From contig NC_037088.1 in NCBI RefSeq assembly GCF_002994745.2, forward strand, positions 3,601,001 to 3,665,000: a stretch of 64,000 bases of DNA, read 5' to 3'. A program made the translations under genes and the position numbers. Source of the stretch: Rosa chinensis. Lineage: Eukaryota > Streptophyta > Magnoliopsida > Rosales > Rosaceae. Of this stretch, positions 22,600 through 33,014 are shown piece after piece (the stretch's first letter is position 1; each line of letters starts with the position of its first letter). The notes below the pieces were generated by a model that had not been told where the DNA came from, did no database searches, and worked only from the letters and a program-made list of their open reading frames with translations.

Positions 22600-23640
22600 C
22601 AGCATCCTCGAGCTCTCGCCGCAGCGGTACTGCCGAGATGTCATGCTCTCGGCTCAGCGGCATCCTCGAGCTCTCACGCTCTCACCGCAGCGATACCGCC
22701 GAGCTGTCATGCTCTAGACTCAGTGGCACCCTTGAGCTTCCGCTCACGAGCTTACCGCTCATGCCTTCGCGGCACCCTTGAGCTTCCACTCACGAGCTTT
22801 CGTCTCGCGAGCTTTCGTCTCGCGAGCTTACCGCTTACGCCTTCGCGGCACCCTTGAGCTTCCGCTCACGAGCTTACCGCTCACGCCTTCGTGACACCCT
22901 TGGGCTTCAACTCACGAGCTTTCCCCTCACGAGCTTACCGCTCACGCCTTCGCGGCACCCTTGAGCTTCCGCTCGCGAGCTTACCGCTCACACCTTCGCG
23001 GCACCCTTGAGCTTCCGCTCACGAGCTTACCGGTCACTCCTTCGCGGCACCCTTGAGCTTCCGCTCACGAGCTTTCCCTTCGCGAGCTTACCGCTCACGC
23101 CTTCGCGGCACTCTTGAGCTTCCGCTCACCCCTTCGTGGCACCCTTGAGCTTCCGCTCACGAGCTTACTGCTCATGCCTTCCCGGCACCCTCGAGTTTGC
23201 GCTCATGCCTTCCCGGCACCTGCGAGCTTCCCGCTCATGCCTTCCCGGCAACCCACGAGCTTCCCGCTCATGCCTTCCCGGCACCCCCGAGCTTACCGCT
23301 CATGCCTTCCCAGCACCCCCGAGCGCTCGCTCATGCCTTCCCGGCAACCCGCGAGCGCTCGCTCATGCCTTCCCGGCAACCCAGGAGCGCTCGCTCATGC
23401 CTTCCCGGCAACCCACGAGCTTCCGTTCATGCCTTCCCGGCAACCCCGAGCGTCCGCTCATGCCTTCCCGGCAACCCCGAGCGTCCGCTCATGCCTTCCC
23501 GGCACCCTCGAGCTTACCGCTCATGCCTTCCCGGCAACCCTCGAGGTTCTGCTTACGAGCTCCCGCTCATCCCTTCCCAGCACCCCCGAGATTGCCGCTC
23601 ATGCCTTCCCGGTAATCCTCGAGTTTTACACTCATGTCTA
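22600..23640 (+). repeat. Minisatellite in LARD, two sub-arrays
   Basis: From about 22720 to 23160 a roughly 40-55-bp unit with GCGGCACCCTTGAGCTTCCG and CTCACGAGCTTACCGCTCAC repeats about eight times. From about 23160 to 23640 a roughly 34-40-bp unit built on GCTCATGCCTTCCCGGCA repeats over ten times, with variable CGAGC-rich linkers. Three overlapping long frames (about 160-190 codons) arise only because the repeat lacks stops; they are not genes. Confidence 0.93.
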
Positions 23641-24156
23641 CTCGACACACCACATGTTAATGGAACATTGAATTCTTCTACCATTTGTCGCTTGCGACAA
23701 ATTGAATTCTTTTCGCGTTCTATTAATGCAAGTGACAACCAAACAAACACAACCGTACGCGCGGTCATCGTTCATGAATAACAAATGCATACCTTCGCGG
23801 CGCTCATGCAACTTGCATCTTGCGAGCATAACCCAGTCAAACTCGACCTCGTTCGTCTCCTTGCCCGCGTCACGCATTTATCATATGCAATTCATTTGCT
23901 CACATGACCATATGCGCACTATTACATTCATATATGCCAACGCATATTAGTGCAACTCACATTTGTTGCCCAATGCAACGAGCATCCTACATATGCCTGT
24001 TTTTTGTCTTTGTTTTGCAGGTTAACGAGTCCCTTCTTGCTTACGGAGTTCGGGGACTTGTAGGGGCTCCGTGCCGCCCGGTTACTTATGCTTGATGACT
24101 TCATGATTATAACTCTCCAACCAAGAAGCTCCTCTTACTTGGGGACTTCGGGGACT
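23640..24156 (+). other. 3' part of LARD interior with polypurine-like copies
   Basis: The phrase CGGGGACTTGTAG occurs near 24050 and again at the 3' LTR edge (24150). Each is preceded by a similar CCCTTCTTGCTTAC or CTCCTCTTACTT stretch, so the polypurine region seems duplicated. Confidence 0.6.
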
Positions 24157-24649
24157 TGTAGATACCTCTACTAGTGAGACTAGTTTGCTATATCACCAAG
24201 CATAAGTAACACCCTTTTTGGGACACCCACAAGCCATGGTGAGGCCCAACCGCTACTTGCATCTTATAGCCCTATGTTCAAGCTACACTACGGTATCCGG
24301 AAGTCGCAAATCCGTCGCCGGGAAGCCACCTTTCCGGTCTTGCCAAGTTGCCCTCACAAATAGGCTTTCTAGACTAGAATAGTGGTTTTGCATCCCACAT
24401 CTAAGAAAATGTAAAGGAGAAGCATTCCTTCACCTATAAAAGGAATGCCTCCTCCCACTCAAACATCATCCCATTACACACTTTGTAATCCTCCTTTGGG
24501 CCGCAAGGCTCAACACACTAGTGTAACATTCAAGTGGACGTAGTTTCCCGCTAAGGCGGGAGATGAACCACTATACATCTTGTGTCACTCTCTCTCTCTC
24601 TCTCTTTACTTATCGTTAATTAGATCCCCAAAGGATCCAAACGTTAACA
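24157..24649 (+). repeat. 3' LTR of LARD
   Basis: The 493-bp LTR starts TGTAGATACC and ends CGTTAACA, followed by CTTAG. It is about 97-98 percent identical to the 5' LTR by eye. Confidence 0.95.
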
Positions 24650-24654
24650 CTTAG

Positions 24655-25170
24655 TTTGACTGAAGCTGGTAACTTCAGAATCAGACTGAAATAATAACTT
24701 TTGAATGTTAAAGTATGAAAGCACACTAGGTGTCCATGTAGGGGTCATGAATTATAATCACTTAGAGATAAGTTTGGTTGGTTTGCATGAGTTCTTTATC
24801 TTCAAACTTTATACACTTAAGGGTTGCTTAATATCACAAAAAGAGTATGTCCCTTGTCATACCTGAGAGAGATGCAAGGAGAGAGATTGGTTAATTAATT
24901 TAACATCATTCATATTGAAATGAATCAATACTTGCAAGGGAGGTTAGTGGTAGATAATCCAAATTCTAACTTTCATATATTAATTCACTAGTTTAGTTTA
25001 GAGAAATTTAGTTTACGTTTGCGTATTTAGTTGTTTTCGGTTCAAAACTATCTTCGAAAACCAAAATCAAATCACTACTCCATCTTGCACATACTCACTA
25101 TAAGCCTAAATTTTCTTGTGATTCTAAGTTCGTAATTGTACATTTGCACATTCTAGCTCTCATTGAATCC
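24655..25170. other. Intergenic, no gene seen
   Basis: AT-rich DNA that continues the site interrupted by the LARD. No reading frame is supported. Confidence 0.45.
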
Positions 25171-25173
25171 CAA

Positions 25174-25445
25174 CACTATAAAAAAAAAATTCAATTGGCC
25201 ACGGCGCAAGGCCATAGCCGAAAGCCAAACTGCCGTCGCCAATGACCAACGGCGACGGCTAGGAGACGACAATGTCACCGATGTCGTTGGTGGCGTCGCC
25301 ATTGCTATTTGCGATGGCAATTTGGCCGTAGCATGAACTTTGGTGACGGTCTTTATGCCGTCGCAAATAGCAATGGCGACGCCACCAACGCCAACATTGC
25401 CGTCGCCGTTGGTCATTGGCGACGGCAACAGTGCCGTCTCAAAAT
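25174..25445. mobile_element. CACTA-like terminus with GACGGC hairpin
   Basis: CACTATAAAAAAAAAA at 25174 resembles a CACTA transposon end. It is followed by about ten copies of GACGGC/GCCGTC, like CACTA sub-terminal repeats. Two nested inverted repeats are present: outer arms near 25229-25259 and 25400-25430, and inner arms near 25286-25318 and 25350-25385 (GGCGTCGCCATTGCTATTTG against its complement). No matching right end was found, so this is a truncated or solo end. Confidence 0.55.
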
Positions 25446-25629
25446 GCATATCATTGATTAAAAAAAAAACTTGGCATGCAATTTTGCATACCAGATTTTT
25501 ATTTTTGGAGCAAAAGAAGCCAAATAATAAATTTTATATAAAATGCACCAAAACATGAATACCAGATTCAAATACATATATAGCTGATAACCCTGTTTGA
25601 TTAATTGAACAACACTTGTCATCAACCAA

Positions 25630-27045
25630 AGAACAAAAGAAAATATGGAATGCTTTCTAAGTAATTGGCAAAACAACACAGTACAACACCTTCTCTAATA
25701 TTGGTGATGATTTCTGCACATTTCCAATGAGATATTGATCGGTGCTGAAGATTGACAACAACAATTTTCTCCAGTTCTTCCACAACATGGTCAAGTTCCT
25801 GCCAACGTGCTTTACCAATGGTTGTAGCTGTCAAATCACTACCATCTCTACTCAGTGTGGTCACTGCACATGATCTCCACCCCTGCAACCAGAAAAATTA
25901 AGGGTGGCGTTAACAACTGGACCCTTTTTAGGAAGAAAATACATGTAAAATTTGGTCTGTTTCAGAAAGACCTTGATCAGATCCATGACCTCTAGGATAA
26001 TAGAATCAGCCCTGCTCCACCTCATGGAAATAAACATCTTATTATTGATCCCATTAGTCATTCATAGTTACAATTGATGAATATAAAATCTAGAATTCAA
26101 AATCTAATTAAAGACTAAGTTGCTGAAAAAAGTAAGGTATTTTGACTTTGTTAAACATATGGACACATTATTATACCTGCACAGCTGCTACTGAGGCCAG
26201 CAATGCTTCACATTTATCAAGCATGGCTTTCTCCATTCACTCCCTCCATTCACAAAATAAAAACAAAATTTAAGGTTGAGACAGAAAACACATTTTACCA
26301 GAATGATTCAATTACAGAGACATTGTAACACTAATAATACATGCTTACTTTGTTTCCACCTCTTCGATCTAATTTGACAATGTTTTGTTCATATTAAGAA
26401 CAGTAGCAGGAGGTTGATCACTATACATTCTCTGTCTTTTTCTTTAAGTATCTGTTCTTTCTTCATGATCATCTTGTGAAACCATCTCCACTTCTAGTTT
26501 TTCAGTGTTTGCTGCCATCACTGTATTGAAGAATTATTCTTTGTCAACACACTTTTACATATTGATCAATACTGTGATTTTACTTTAAGACACATAACTA
26601 ATCACAAAAGCGGTAATAAATGCTTACTTCGTTTCCATCTTCTTGATCTAAGTTCATAACTTGTGTCTTTATTAGAAACAGCACCAATAGTTTGGTCATT
26701 ACACACTCTGTGTGTTTCTTTTTTAGTATCTTGACCTTCTCCATTATCAACTTGTAAGTATGTCTTCATTTTCATTTTTCCACTCTTTTCTGCCATACCT
26801 GAATCTATAGCAGTTGGAAAATTCAATAGCACGCTGTTCACAGAATCTACACAATCAAATGAAGACAGTTAGACAATTCAACATCACCATGGTTACACAA
26901 ACTATAAATTGAATACGAAAAGCACATAATAAAACTTTACCCTTTGTACTTGAATAAAAGTAATGGATCAAGACAGTAGCAAAAAATAGACAAAGGAACA
27001 ACGGCCAAAAAATGGAGCCTTGATTTTTTTGCATAAACTCTGCAA
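25630..27045 (-). pseudogene. Multi-exon gene of unknown function, probably broken
   Basis: Read on the minus strand, an acceptor TTTGCAG near 27041 opens an exon with a hydrophobic membrane-like span (WPLFLCLFFATVLIHYFY) and a donor GTAAAG near 26940. An exon near 26850-26640 reads MAEKSGKMKMKTYLQVDN and ends at GTAAGC. A diverged copy of the same exon near 26530-26350 has in-frame stops. Further exons read MEKAMLDKCEALLASVAAVQ (about 26235-26177, donor GTATAA) and MRWSRADSIILEVMDLIK (about 26025-25972, donor-like GTCTTT). The last one is WRSCAVTTLSRDGSDLTATT, then SISHWKCAEIITNIREG (25883-25625). The family is not recognised. Stops in the duplicated exon and a weak donor suggest a pseudogene or an alternatively spliced gene. 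Confidence 0.45.
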
Positions 27046-27138
27046 AGGAAAAATAGAATAATAAATAAATCTCGAAATCAAGTATAAAACTACATAAATT
27101 AAACTTGAATACAAACTTTATACAGCAAGAAGGTGTGG

Positions 27139-27172
27139 TTTTTTTTTTTTTTTTTGGGGGGGGGGGGGGGGG
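27139..27172. repeat. T-run followed by G-run
   Basis: About 17 T then 17 G. It may be the homopolymer junction of an insertion or an assembly-sensitive site. Confidence 0.9.
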
Positions 27173-27479
27173 TGTGAGGATTGAAATTTTGAAACCAAAC
27201 CCTTTGTTTTCAATTTTTCATTCCTCTCTCTTCTTCGTCCTCTCATTTACAAAACCAGTAAACCAGTAGCCACCACCTCCATATTCTCTCTCATCTCTCT
27301 TAATCGGTTTTTCTTCAATTTCTTTATCGTTCAATCAATTACCACACAAAACAACTAGAAACAAGAACGAAGGCTGCGATGACGATCAATTTTAACGTCG
27401 TGGTTTTTATACTACTCCGATCAGAGCTGACTCCTTCACTTTCTCTCTTTCTCCTCAAGCCGTTAAGCTCCATGAAATT

Positions 27480-27679
27480 ACCTGCAAATCCTCCTAGAAA
27501 GACCGCCTACTGCCCAACCACCCCCACCTAACGCCCAACCATTCCCGCCCAGGCGCCTAGCAGCCCACCTATGCCGCCTAATCCCAGTCTGCCCAACAGC
27601 TCCGATTTGGTATTAGGCGAGTCGGAGAACTGCCGCCCAGCGCCTAGGCGCAGCTTAGGCGGCTAAGTTTTAGAACATT
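27480..27679. mobile_element. Possible small hAT element
   Basis: The right end AAGTTTTAGAACATTG and internal CGCCTAGGCG-type repeats resemble the AGGCG hAT family found at 46853. The left end (TAGAAAGACCGCCTA) is weak and no 8-bp duplication is clear. Confidence 0.35.
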
Positions 27680-27980
27680 GGATGCAGGTACTGTGCACTG
27701 GTGACGGGATTGACGAACGGAGCGAGTGAGCGGAGTCATCTTCGGTAAATGGTTGTAATGGAAACAGGTTCCGAAGTTTAATTCCATTTCTTGATTGTTT
27801 AGTGTTACCTCAGAAGTTGTTGAATGATCATTTATTCTAAATTCGATACTCAGATATGTCGATTATTTCTCGATTCTTTATTTACTCAAGCTTTAGATGA
27901 ACAAATATTTGAAATAAAAGTTTTAAAGTTTTCACCTCAAAATTATTTTAAACGTTTTTGATGTGCTGCATAAGAAAAAT
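27680..27980. other. Intergenic, no gene seen
   Basis: AT-rich DNA before the truncated copia copy. Confidence 0.4.
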
Positions 27981-30900
27981 TATTCAATAAAATGCCATGC
28001 GGGTTTCTGGAATGTAAATCGAATCATCAGTTTATGTTTCAGGTCTTGCAGCACTGTGACGTGCTCAAGCTGGTGAGGTGCAGTTTGGGGCGTTACACTA
28101 GGGCCGCCATCGTTCCCCTTAATGATGGCATAGTAGGGGGCACCCATGGTCATGACACCATAGATGCCAATTCCTATGGCCATGATGCCACTTTCCATGG
28201 TTATGATGTCATGATTGGTGATGTAGTCACAAATTTTGCTTCGAATAGTGCTTTAGACGCTCAGGCCCAACCAAAATCCTTATTAGTTGCTTCCAAGGCC
28301 CCTCGTTCATTTTGCAAAGTCTGTTTCTTATGGAAATTAGGACCAAGACCGTCCTATGCAAAAGATACGAAAATCCTCATTTTGTTCTTACATAGAATCC
28401 GAGGGGATTCTATGGACTGATTCAACCAACTTGCGGACGTTTAAATATTTCATGATATTGGTTGACAAGCAAACATGCTGGTCACATGTTGTGCCATTCT
28501 CCATTTGTCATGCTGCTTATACTACACTCCTAGCACATATCATATGACTACGGCCACACTCCCCAGATCATCCCATTCAGTCAATCGGACTTGATAATGC
28601 TAGAGAGTTTACATCGAAAGTCTTTGATGATTATTGCATATCACTGGAACTGATGTTGGACACCATATTCTCATGTACACATCCAAATGGTCTCGAGGAA
28701 ACGACTACGATGGTAGCTCAGACATTGGTAATGCGCACCAATCTCCTTATATCTGCTTGAGGTGATGCAATATCGCATACAGTTATGCTAATTTATTTAT
28801 GACCCACTGCTACTCAAACAATCTCGGCATTACAGCTAGTCACTGGGTACAAGTATCTCATACTTACGCATATTTGAGTGTGTCATTTATGTGCCAATTG
28901 CGCTGCCACAACGCACTATAATGAGTCCTTATAGATGAACGGGCAACTAAGTTGGATTTGAGACACCAACAAATCGTCCGCCACTTAATGCCCTTGCAAG
29001 GCGATCTCCTCACCGCTAGATTTGTGGATTGTTACTTTGATGAGACAATCTTCCTGTCATTAGGGTGAGATATGAACACAGATGTTCAGCAGGAATAACA
29101 AGAATTGTCGTGGTTTTTTTTTTTTTAATAAACTAAATTTAATCCTACAATTTTTGATTAAAAAGTCATCATGAAATCCTCATTTTAAAGGAATTCATTA
29201 AAAATCTCTCTGTCTCCACTATGTCTCATCTCAATCCCCGCTAAAGTGACGAGATCACACATATCTACTGCAAATATGCCTGAAAGGATAGACATGCCTA
29301 TGAGAAGATGTAGCGTCACCCTACACGAAGGCAAGCACGGCACCAACGCCATAAAGAGTGGCACTCTGGCATTACAAGCCATAGCCCCCGCTAGGATGCG
29401 TGGGAGGCCCGTGGGTTCGAAGGATACTTTGGCATAACTCAATTCTTTGATCATCGACACTCAAAATCAGTCTCATGAGAACCTTCCGAACTATGGTTAT
29501 CATTGGGGGACACCTCAACATCAGAACCTATTCCTGAGAATTTAGAACTCTCTGATAATTAAACTAGTGTACATGAGACGTGGGATAGAAACTCCATCAT
29601 GATTAATGATGTAGTCGCACATTTCATTACGCATGAGTTTGTTGAGTCCAATGATATAGAACCACGCTCCGTTGATGAATAAATGCCAACGTAGAGAAAT
29701 TTGGCCTAAATGGAAAGATGCGATCTAGGTTAAGTTGGATTTTCTAACGAAGAGGAAGGTTTTTCGAGCCACTGATGCCAACACCTCCTACATAAAACCT
29801 ATTGACTAATGGGTCTTCATTAGAAAGCGTGATGAGAAAAGGAGATGGTAATCTCGCCTTATGGAGCAAGACTTCTCACAAAACACCCCGGAATCGTTTA
29901 TGATGAGACATATTCTCTCGTAATGGATGTTATTACATTCCACTACCTTGTCAGTTTGGTAGTTTCTGAATAACTGAACATGCAGCTTACGAATGTGGTC
30001 ATTACGTATCTCTATGGGGATCTAGATACAGAATATACATGAAGGTTCATGGTGAACTTCATATACACAAGTCAAGTGTTTCTAGACCACGGAGCACGTT
30101 TGCAATAAGGTTGAAAACACTCACTAAAGTGACTACTTGATTGGAAAGAGATATGCCCGCGCATTTTCACGACAAGTTCCAGATTTTATCGCTGTTCATG
30201 TTGGACATGATCTTCTTTGGAAGCCTTTAAAGAGTTAAGAGAAACTGCTGAACACTTGAAATCCGAGTTTTAGGATCTTAGGAGAACACGATTATGTCTT
30301 GGTTTGAAAATTAAGCATCGTGTTGATAGATTCTTAGGCGTTTTGACAAGGTCAAGCCTTCAAGCACACCCATGATCATTTGTAGTCTTGATCCTGAAAA
30401 GGATGCTCTTCGTTCGAAGGATGAGGACGAAGATATTCTAGAGGCAGAAGTAGCTACTTTAGTACACTAGGAGCATTATTGTACTTACCCCAATGCATAA
30501 GACAAGACATCTCATTTGTAGTGAACTTCTTTGCTAAATATAGCTCTGCGCCAACGTGACGCCATTGAACTGGTGTAAAAGATATCTTTCGATACTTGAT
30601 ATGTACGATTGATATGGACTTGTTCTATCCCTACAGAGAGATGATGGATTTAGACCCATCATACACCATAAAAGCCGCCAACACTGGCCTACGTTCTCTA
30701 TCCCTATCCCAAAACAACATTAGTGTTTTGGAAGGTTTTGCTGATGCTGAGTACCTCTCTGACCCACACAAAGGTCGTTCCCAAACTGATTATGTGCTCA
30801 CCATGGGTAAGACCGTGATATCTTAAAGGTCTACAAAACAGACCATTGTCGCTATATCTTCGAACCATGCAGAGATTATTGCTCTTCATGAAGTTGTTAG

Positions 30901-31398
30901 TGAATGTTTATGGATTGGATCCATAATTACGCATGTTCGAAGCAATTGTGGTTTGAAGTCTACCACAGATGAGCCTACGAGCATTTATGAGGATAATGTC
31001 GCTTGCATTGAACAAATGAAGCAAGGCTACATCAAAAGCGACGACACCAAGCATAATCAGCAACAACAGACTCTCCTCAAGATCAAAGTGAACTAGGTTC
31101 GATCTGAGGACAGTATGGCAGACTTGTTACTAAGTCATCACATAATTCCACCTTCAAGAAACATGTTGGTAGCATCGTTTGCGGAAGTTATCCGAACTCC
31201 TATGACCGTAGTCATCAGGGGGAGATGCAGACATCAGGGAGAAAAGTCTACATGTATGGTCTCGAAACGTGAAGGGTGTGTTGTACTCTTTTTCTCCTTT
31301 GACCAAGGTTATTTTTGTCCCACTGGGTTTTTGTTACTCAGCAAGATTTTTGACGAGGCAACGAGATGAGCACCACGTTTGGGCGACACAAGGGGGAG
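27980..31398 (+). mobile_element. 5'-truncated copia element, second copy of the family
   Basis: This region parallels 2440-5400 of the first copia element. It has KSLLVASKAPRSFCKVCFL near 28275, integrase IGLDNARE then VFDDYC near 28575-28640, reverse transcriptase remnants near 30130-30330, RNase H (ADAEYLSDPHKGRSQTDYVL at about 30745, SNHAEIIALHE at about 30865) and the conserved tail SFDQGYFCPTGFLLLSKIFD near 31300. The 5' LTR, gag and protease are missing. About 100 bp of AT-rich DNA is inserted near 29115-29210. Many stops and shifts make it non-functional. Confidence 0.88.
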
Positions 31399-31632
31399 TG
31401 TTCAAGTAAATCCAGAATATGTGTCTGGCCCAAACTCTAGATTACTTGTGCAAGTTGTGATAGGGTTAATGTTAGAGATATTCTCAGAGATATTCGTAAA
31501 TATCCAATCATTGTACGATTACCTTTGCATGTACAACTTGGATTCTATGCTTGTAATCCTCTATATAAAGAGGCCCCTATTATCAATGAAAACACGACTC
31601 AATTCTCTCCAAATTTCAATTTTCCTATATCA
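31399..31632 (+). repeat. LTR following the second copia copy
   Basis: A CAAGGGGGAG polypurine tract ends at 31398 and the LTR begins TGTTCAAGTA. A TATA-like CTATATAAAGAGGC is near 31560 and the end is TATATCA. It has the layout of the LTR at 626-846, although the sequences have diverged. Confidence 0.85.
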
Positions 31633-31755
31633 CGTTATCAGCATGATGCCCTAACCCTGAAATCCCAAAAATCAAAAATCCAAAAAACCTAGATCACCGC
31701 TGCCACAGCGCACCACACCGCTGCCACGACTTCCTCTACTACCTCCACCATTGAG
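31633..31755 (+). mobile_element. Internal 5' start of another copia copy
   Basis: Directly after the LTR come CGTTATCAGCATGATGCCCT and a CACC-GCTGCCAC-rich leader resembling 847-1040 of the first element. Internal sequence therefore lies on both sides of this LTR, then stops near 31755. Confidence 0.7.
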
Positions 31756-31759
31756 TGAT

Positions 31760-32540
31760 ATTTCATTTATATTATGAGATTTTTATAATTATTGTTTTAT
31801 CTTGATCTTTTACCCTATTTTTTTCTAATGAGATAAAACTCCTGAATCTGACTAATCAGTAACCATCACTAATACGGAAAAATCTCCTAAAAAAAGAAAT
31901 AAAAGAAAAGAGAAATTGGTGATTGTGTCAGTGAATTTGGATTTTCTAAGGGGATTTAATTTCAAATTTCTCTCCTTTGTTGGGTTTCAGAGGCGTCCCA
32001 AATGACAATCTTAGTGGCCAAGTAGCATGCAACCCCTTCCTTCCCTCTCTTCCCCAAAAACCATTCACCTTCATCTTTTTTCATCTTCAACCTCTATCAA
32101 TCCCTGTCTAGTTCACTTTTTCATACCTGAAAGCTTAGACCCAGAACAGAAGAATGGACGGTCAATAAGAAGCGGCGGCCAATAGGAAGAGAGGCGAGAA
32201 CGACGAGCCGTACAAGGGGCTATGGATGGCCTAGATTTGCGAGCCAAACAAGCACTCCCTGATTTGGCTCGTGTCATACTCGACTATGATGACGACTGCT
32301 CCAGAAGAAGAAGATTTGTTTTAACTGTTAACATTGACCGCCAATACACATTTATTAACAATGGACGTGTGGGTTACCTGAATGACTGATATTACATGTT
32401 TTTATTATTATAATAGGCGCGTATTGCTCACGCGCGTCAGTGTTAGTGCATAGAACAATGCATAGAATCTGTTTCCAGCAATTACCGATTAATGTTAATT
32501 GAAATTGATTATGCATAGCTCAGCTACCGATTACAAAGAC
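31760..32540. other. Intergenic, no gene seen
   Basis: AT-rich flank with a pyrimidine-rich part near 32030-32110. No supported frame. Confidence 0.4.
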
Positions 32541-32542
32541 TA

Positions 32543-33013
32543 AGAGCAAATGCACCCAAAGAGTCAATAGGCAAAGGCAAAAGGCAAGGTCTTGCCTCCC
32601 ATTTGTGCACTATTCACTGATATTGCCTTTGCCTCCCAATTTTTTCATGCACCCCAAAGAGGCAAGATCAATGCCTCTCAATCATTCACTATTTAATCCA
32701 AAGGTTGTTTTTTTATAGATGTAATCCAATGGTTGTATTCTTGGTAAAAACCATGTATGCATAATTACATAGTGGGTCAAATATAGCCGTTGAACAAAAG
32801 TTGAACAAAAGCAACTGATTTTAATATATACAATTACATAGTGAAGCCCATGTGCCCATGATTGGTCGACCAAGTGAAAGTCCAATAATTGCCATTGGGC
32901 TTGGTCAGAACTCCTCTGATCGTCCAAAAAGCTTGCGGTGCAAGCAGTGTTTTTTATATTTTACCATTTTGGCTGGTCTTGGACGTCCAAGATCAATGCA
33001 GTGCATTTGCTCT
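32543..33013. mobile_element. MITE-like element, 12-bp inverted ends
   Basis: AGAGCAAATGCA (32543-32554) and TGCATTTGCTCT (33002-33013) are perfect inverted ends of a 471-bp unit. Internal GGCAAAGGCAAAAGGCAAGG and its near complements add structure. No target duplication is clear, so the superfamily is open. Confidence 0.6.
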
Positions 33014-33014
33014 G

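Larger units (their letters stand above)
18964..24649 (+). mobile_element. LARD-like LTR retrotransposon, young and non-coding
   Basis: Two LTRs (18964-19454 and 24157-24649) differ at only about a dozen positions and are flanked by a perfect 5-bp duplication CTTAG (18959-18963 and 24650-24654). Directly after the 5' LTR comes TTGGCGCCGTCTGTGGGAAG, the kind of primer-binding start seen in plant Tat/Ogre/Athila gypsy elements. A polypurine-like TTGGGGACTTCGGGGACT precedes the 3' LTR. The 4.7-kb interior has no gag, protease, reverse transcriptase or integrase; it is CCGC-rich DNA, AT-rich DNA and a minisatellite. That fits a large retrotransposon derivative mobilised by a relative's enzymes. 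The near-identical LTRs mean a recent insertion. Confidence 0.93.

Noticed and set aside
22600..23640. CRISPR-like array
   Set aside because: Units vary gradually in length and sequence with no constant repeat and unique spacers, and it lies inside a plant LTR element.
23114..23781. Overlapping open frames of 185, 159 and 194 codons
   Set aside because: All three are translations of the same minisatellite; several frames are open at once because the unit lacks stop codons.
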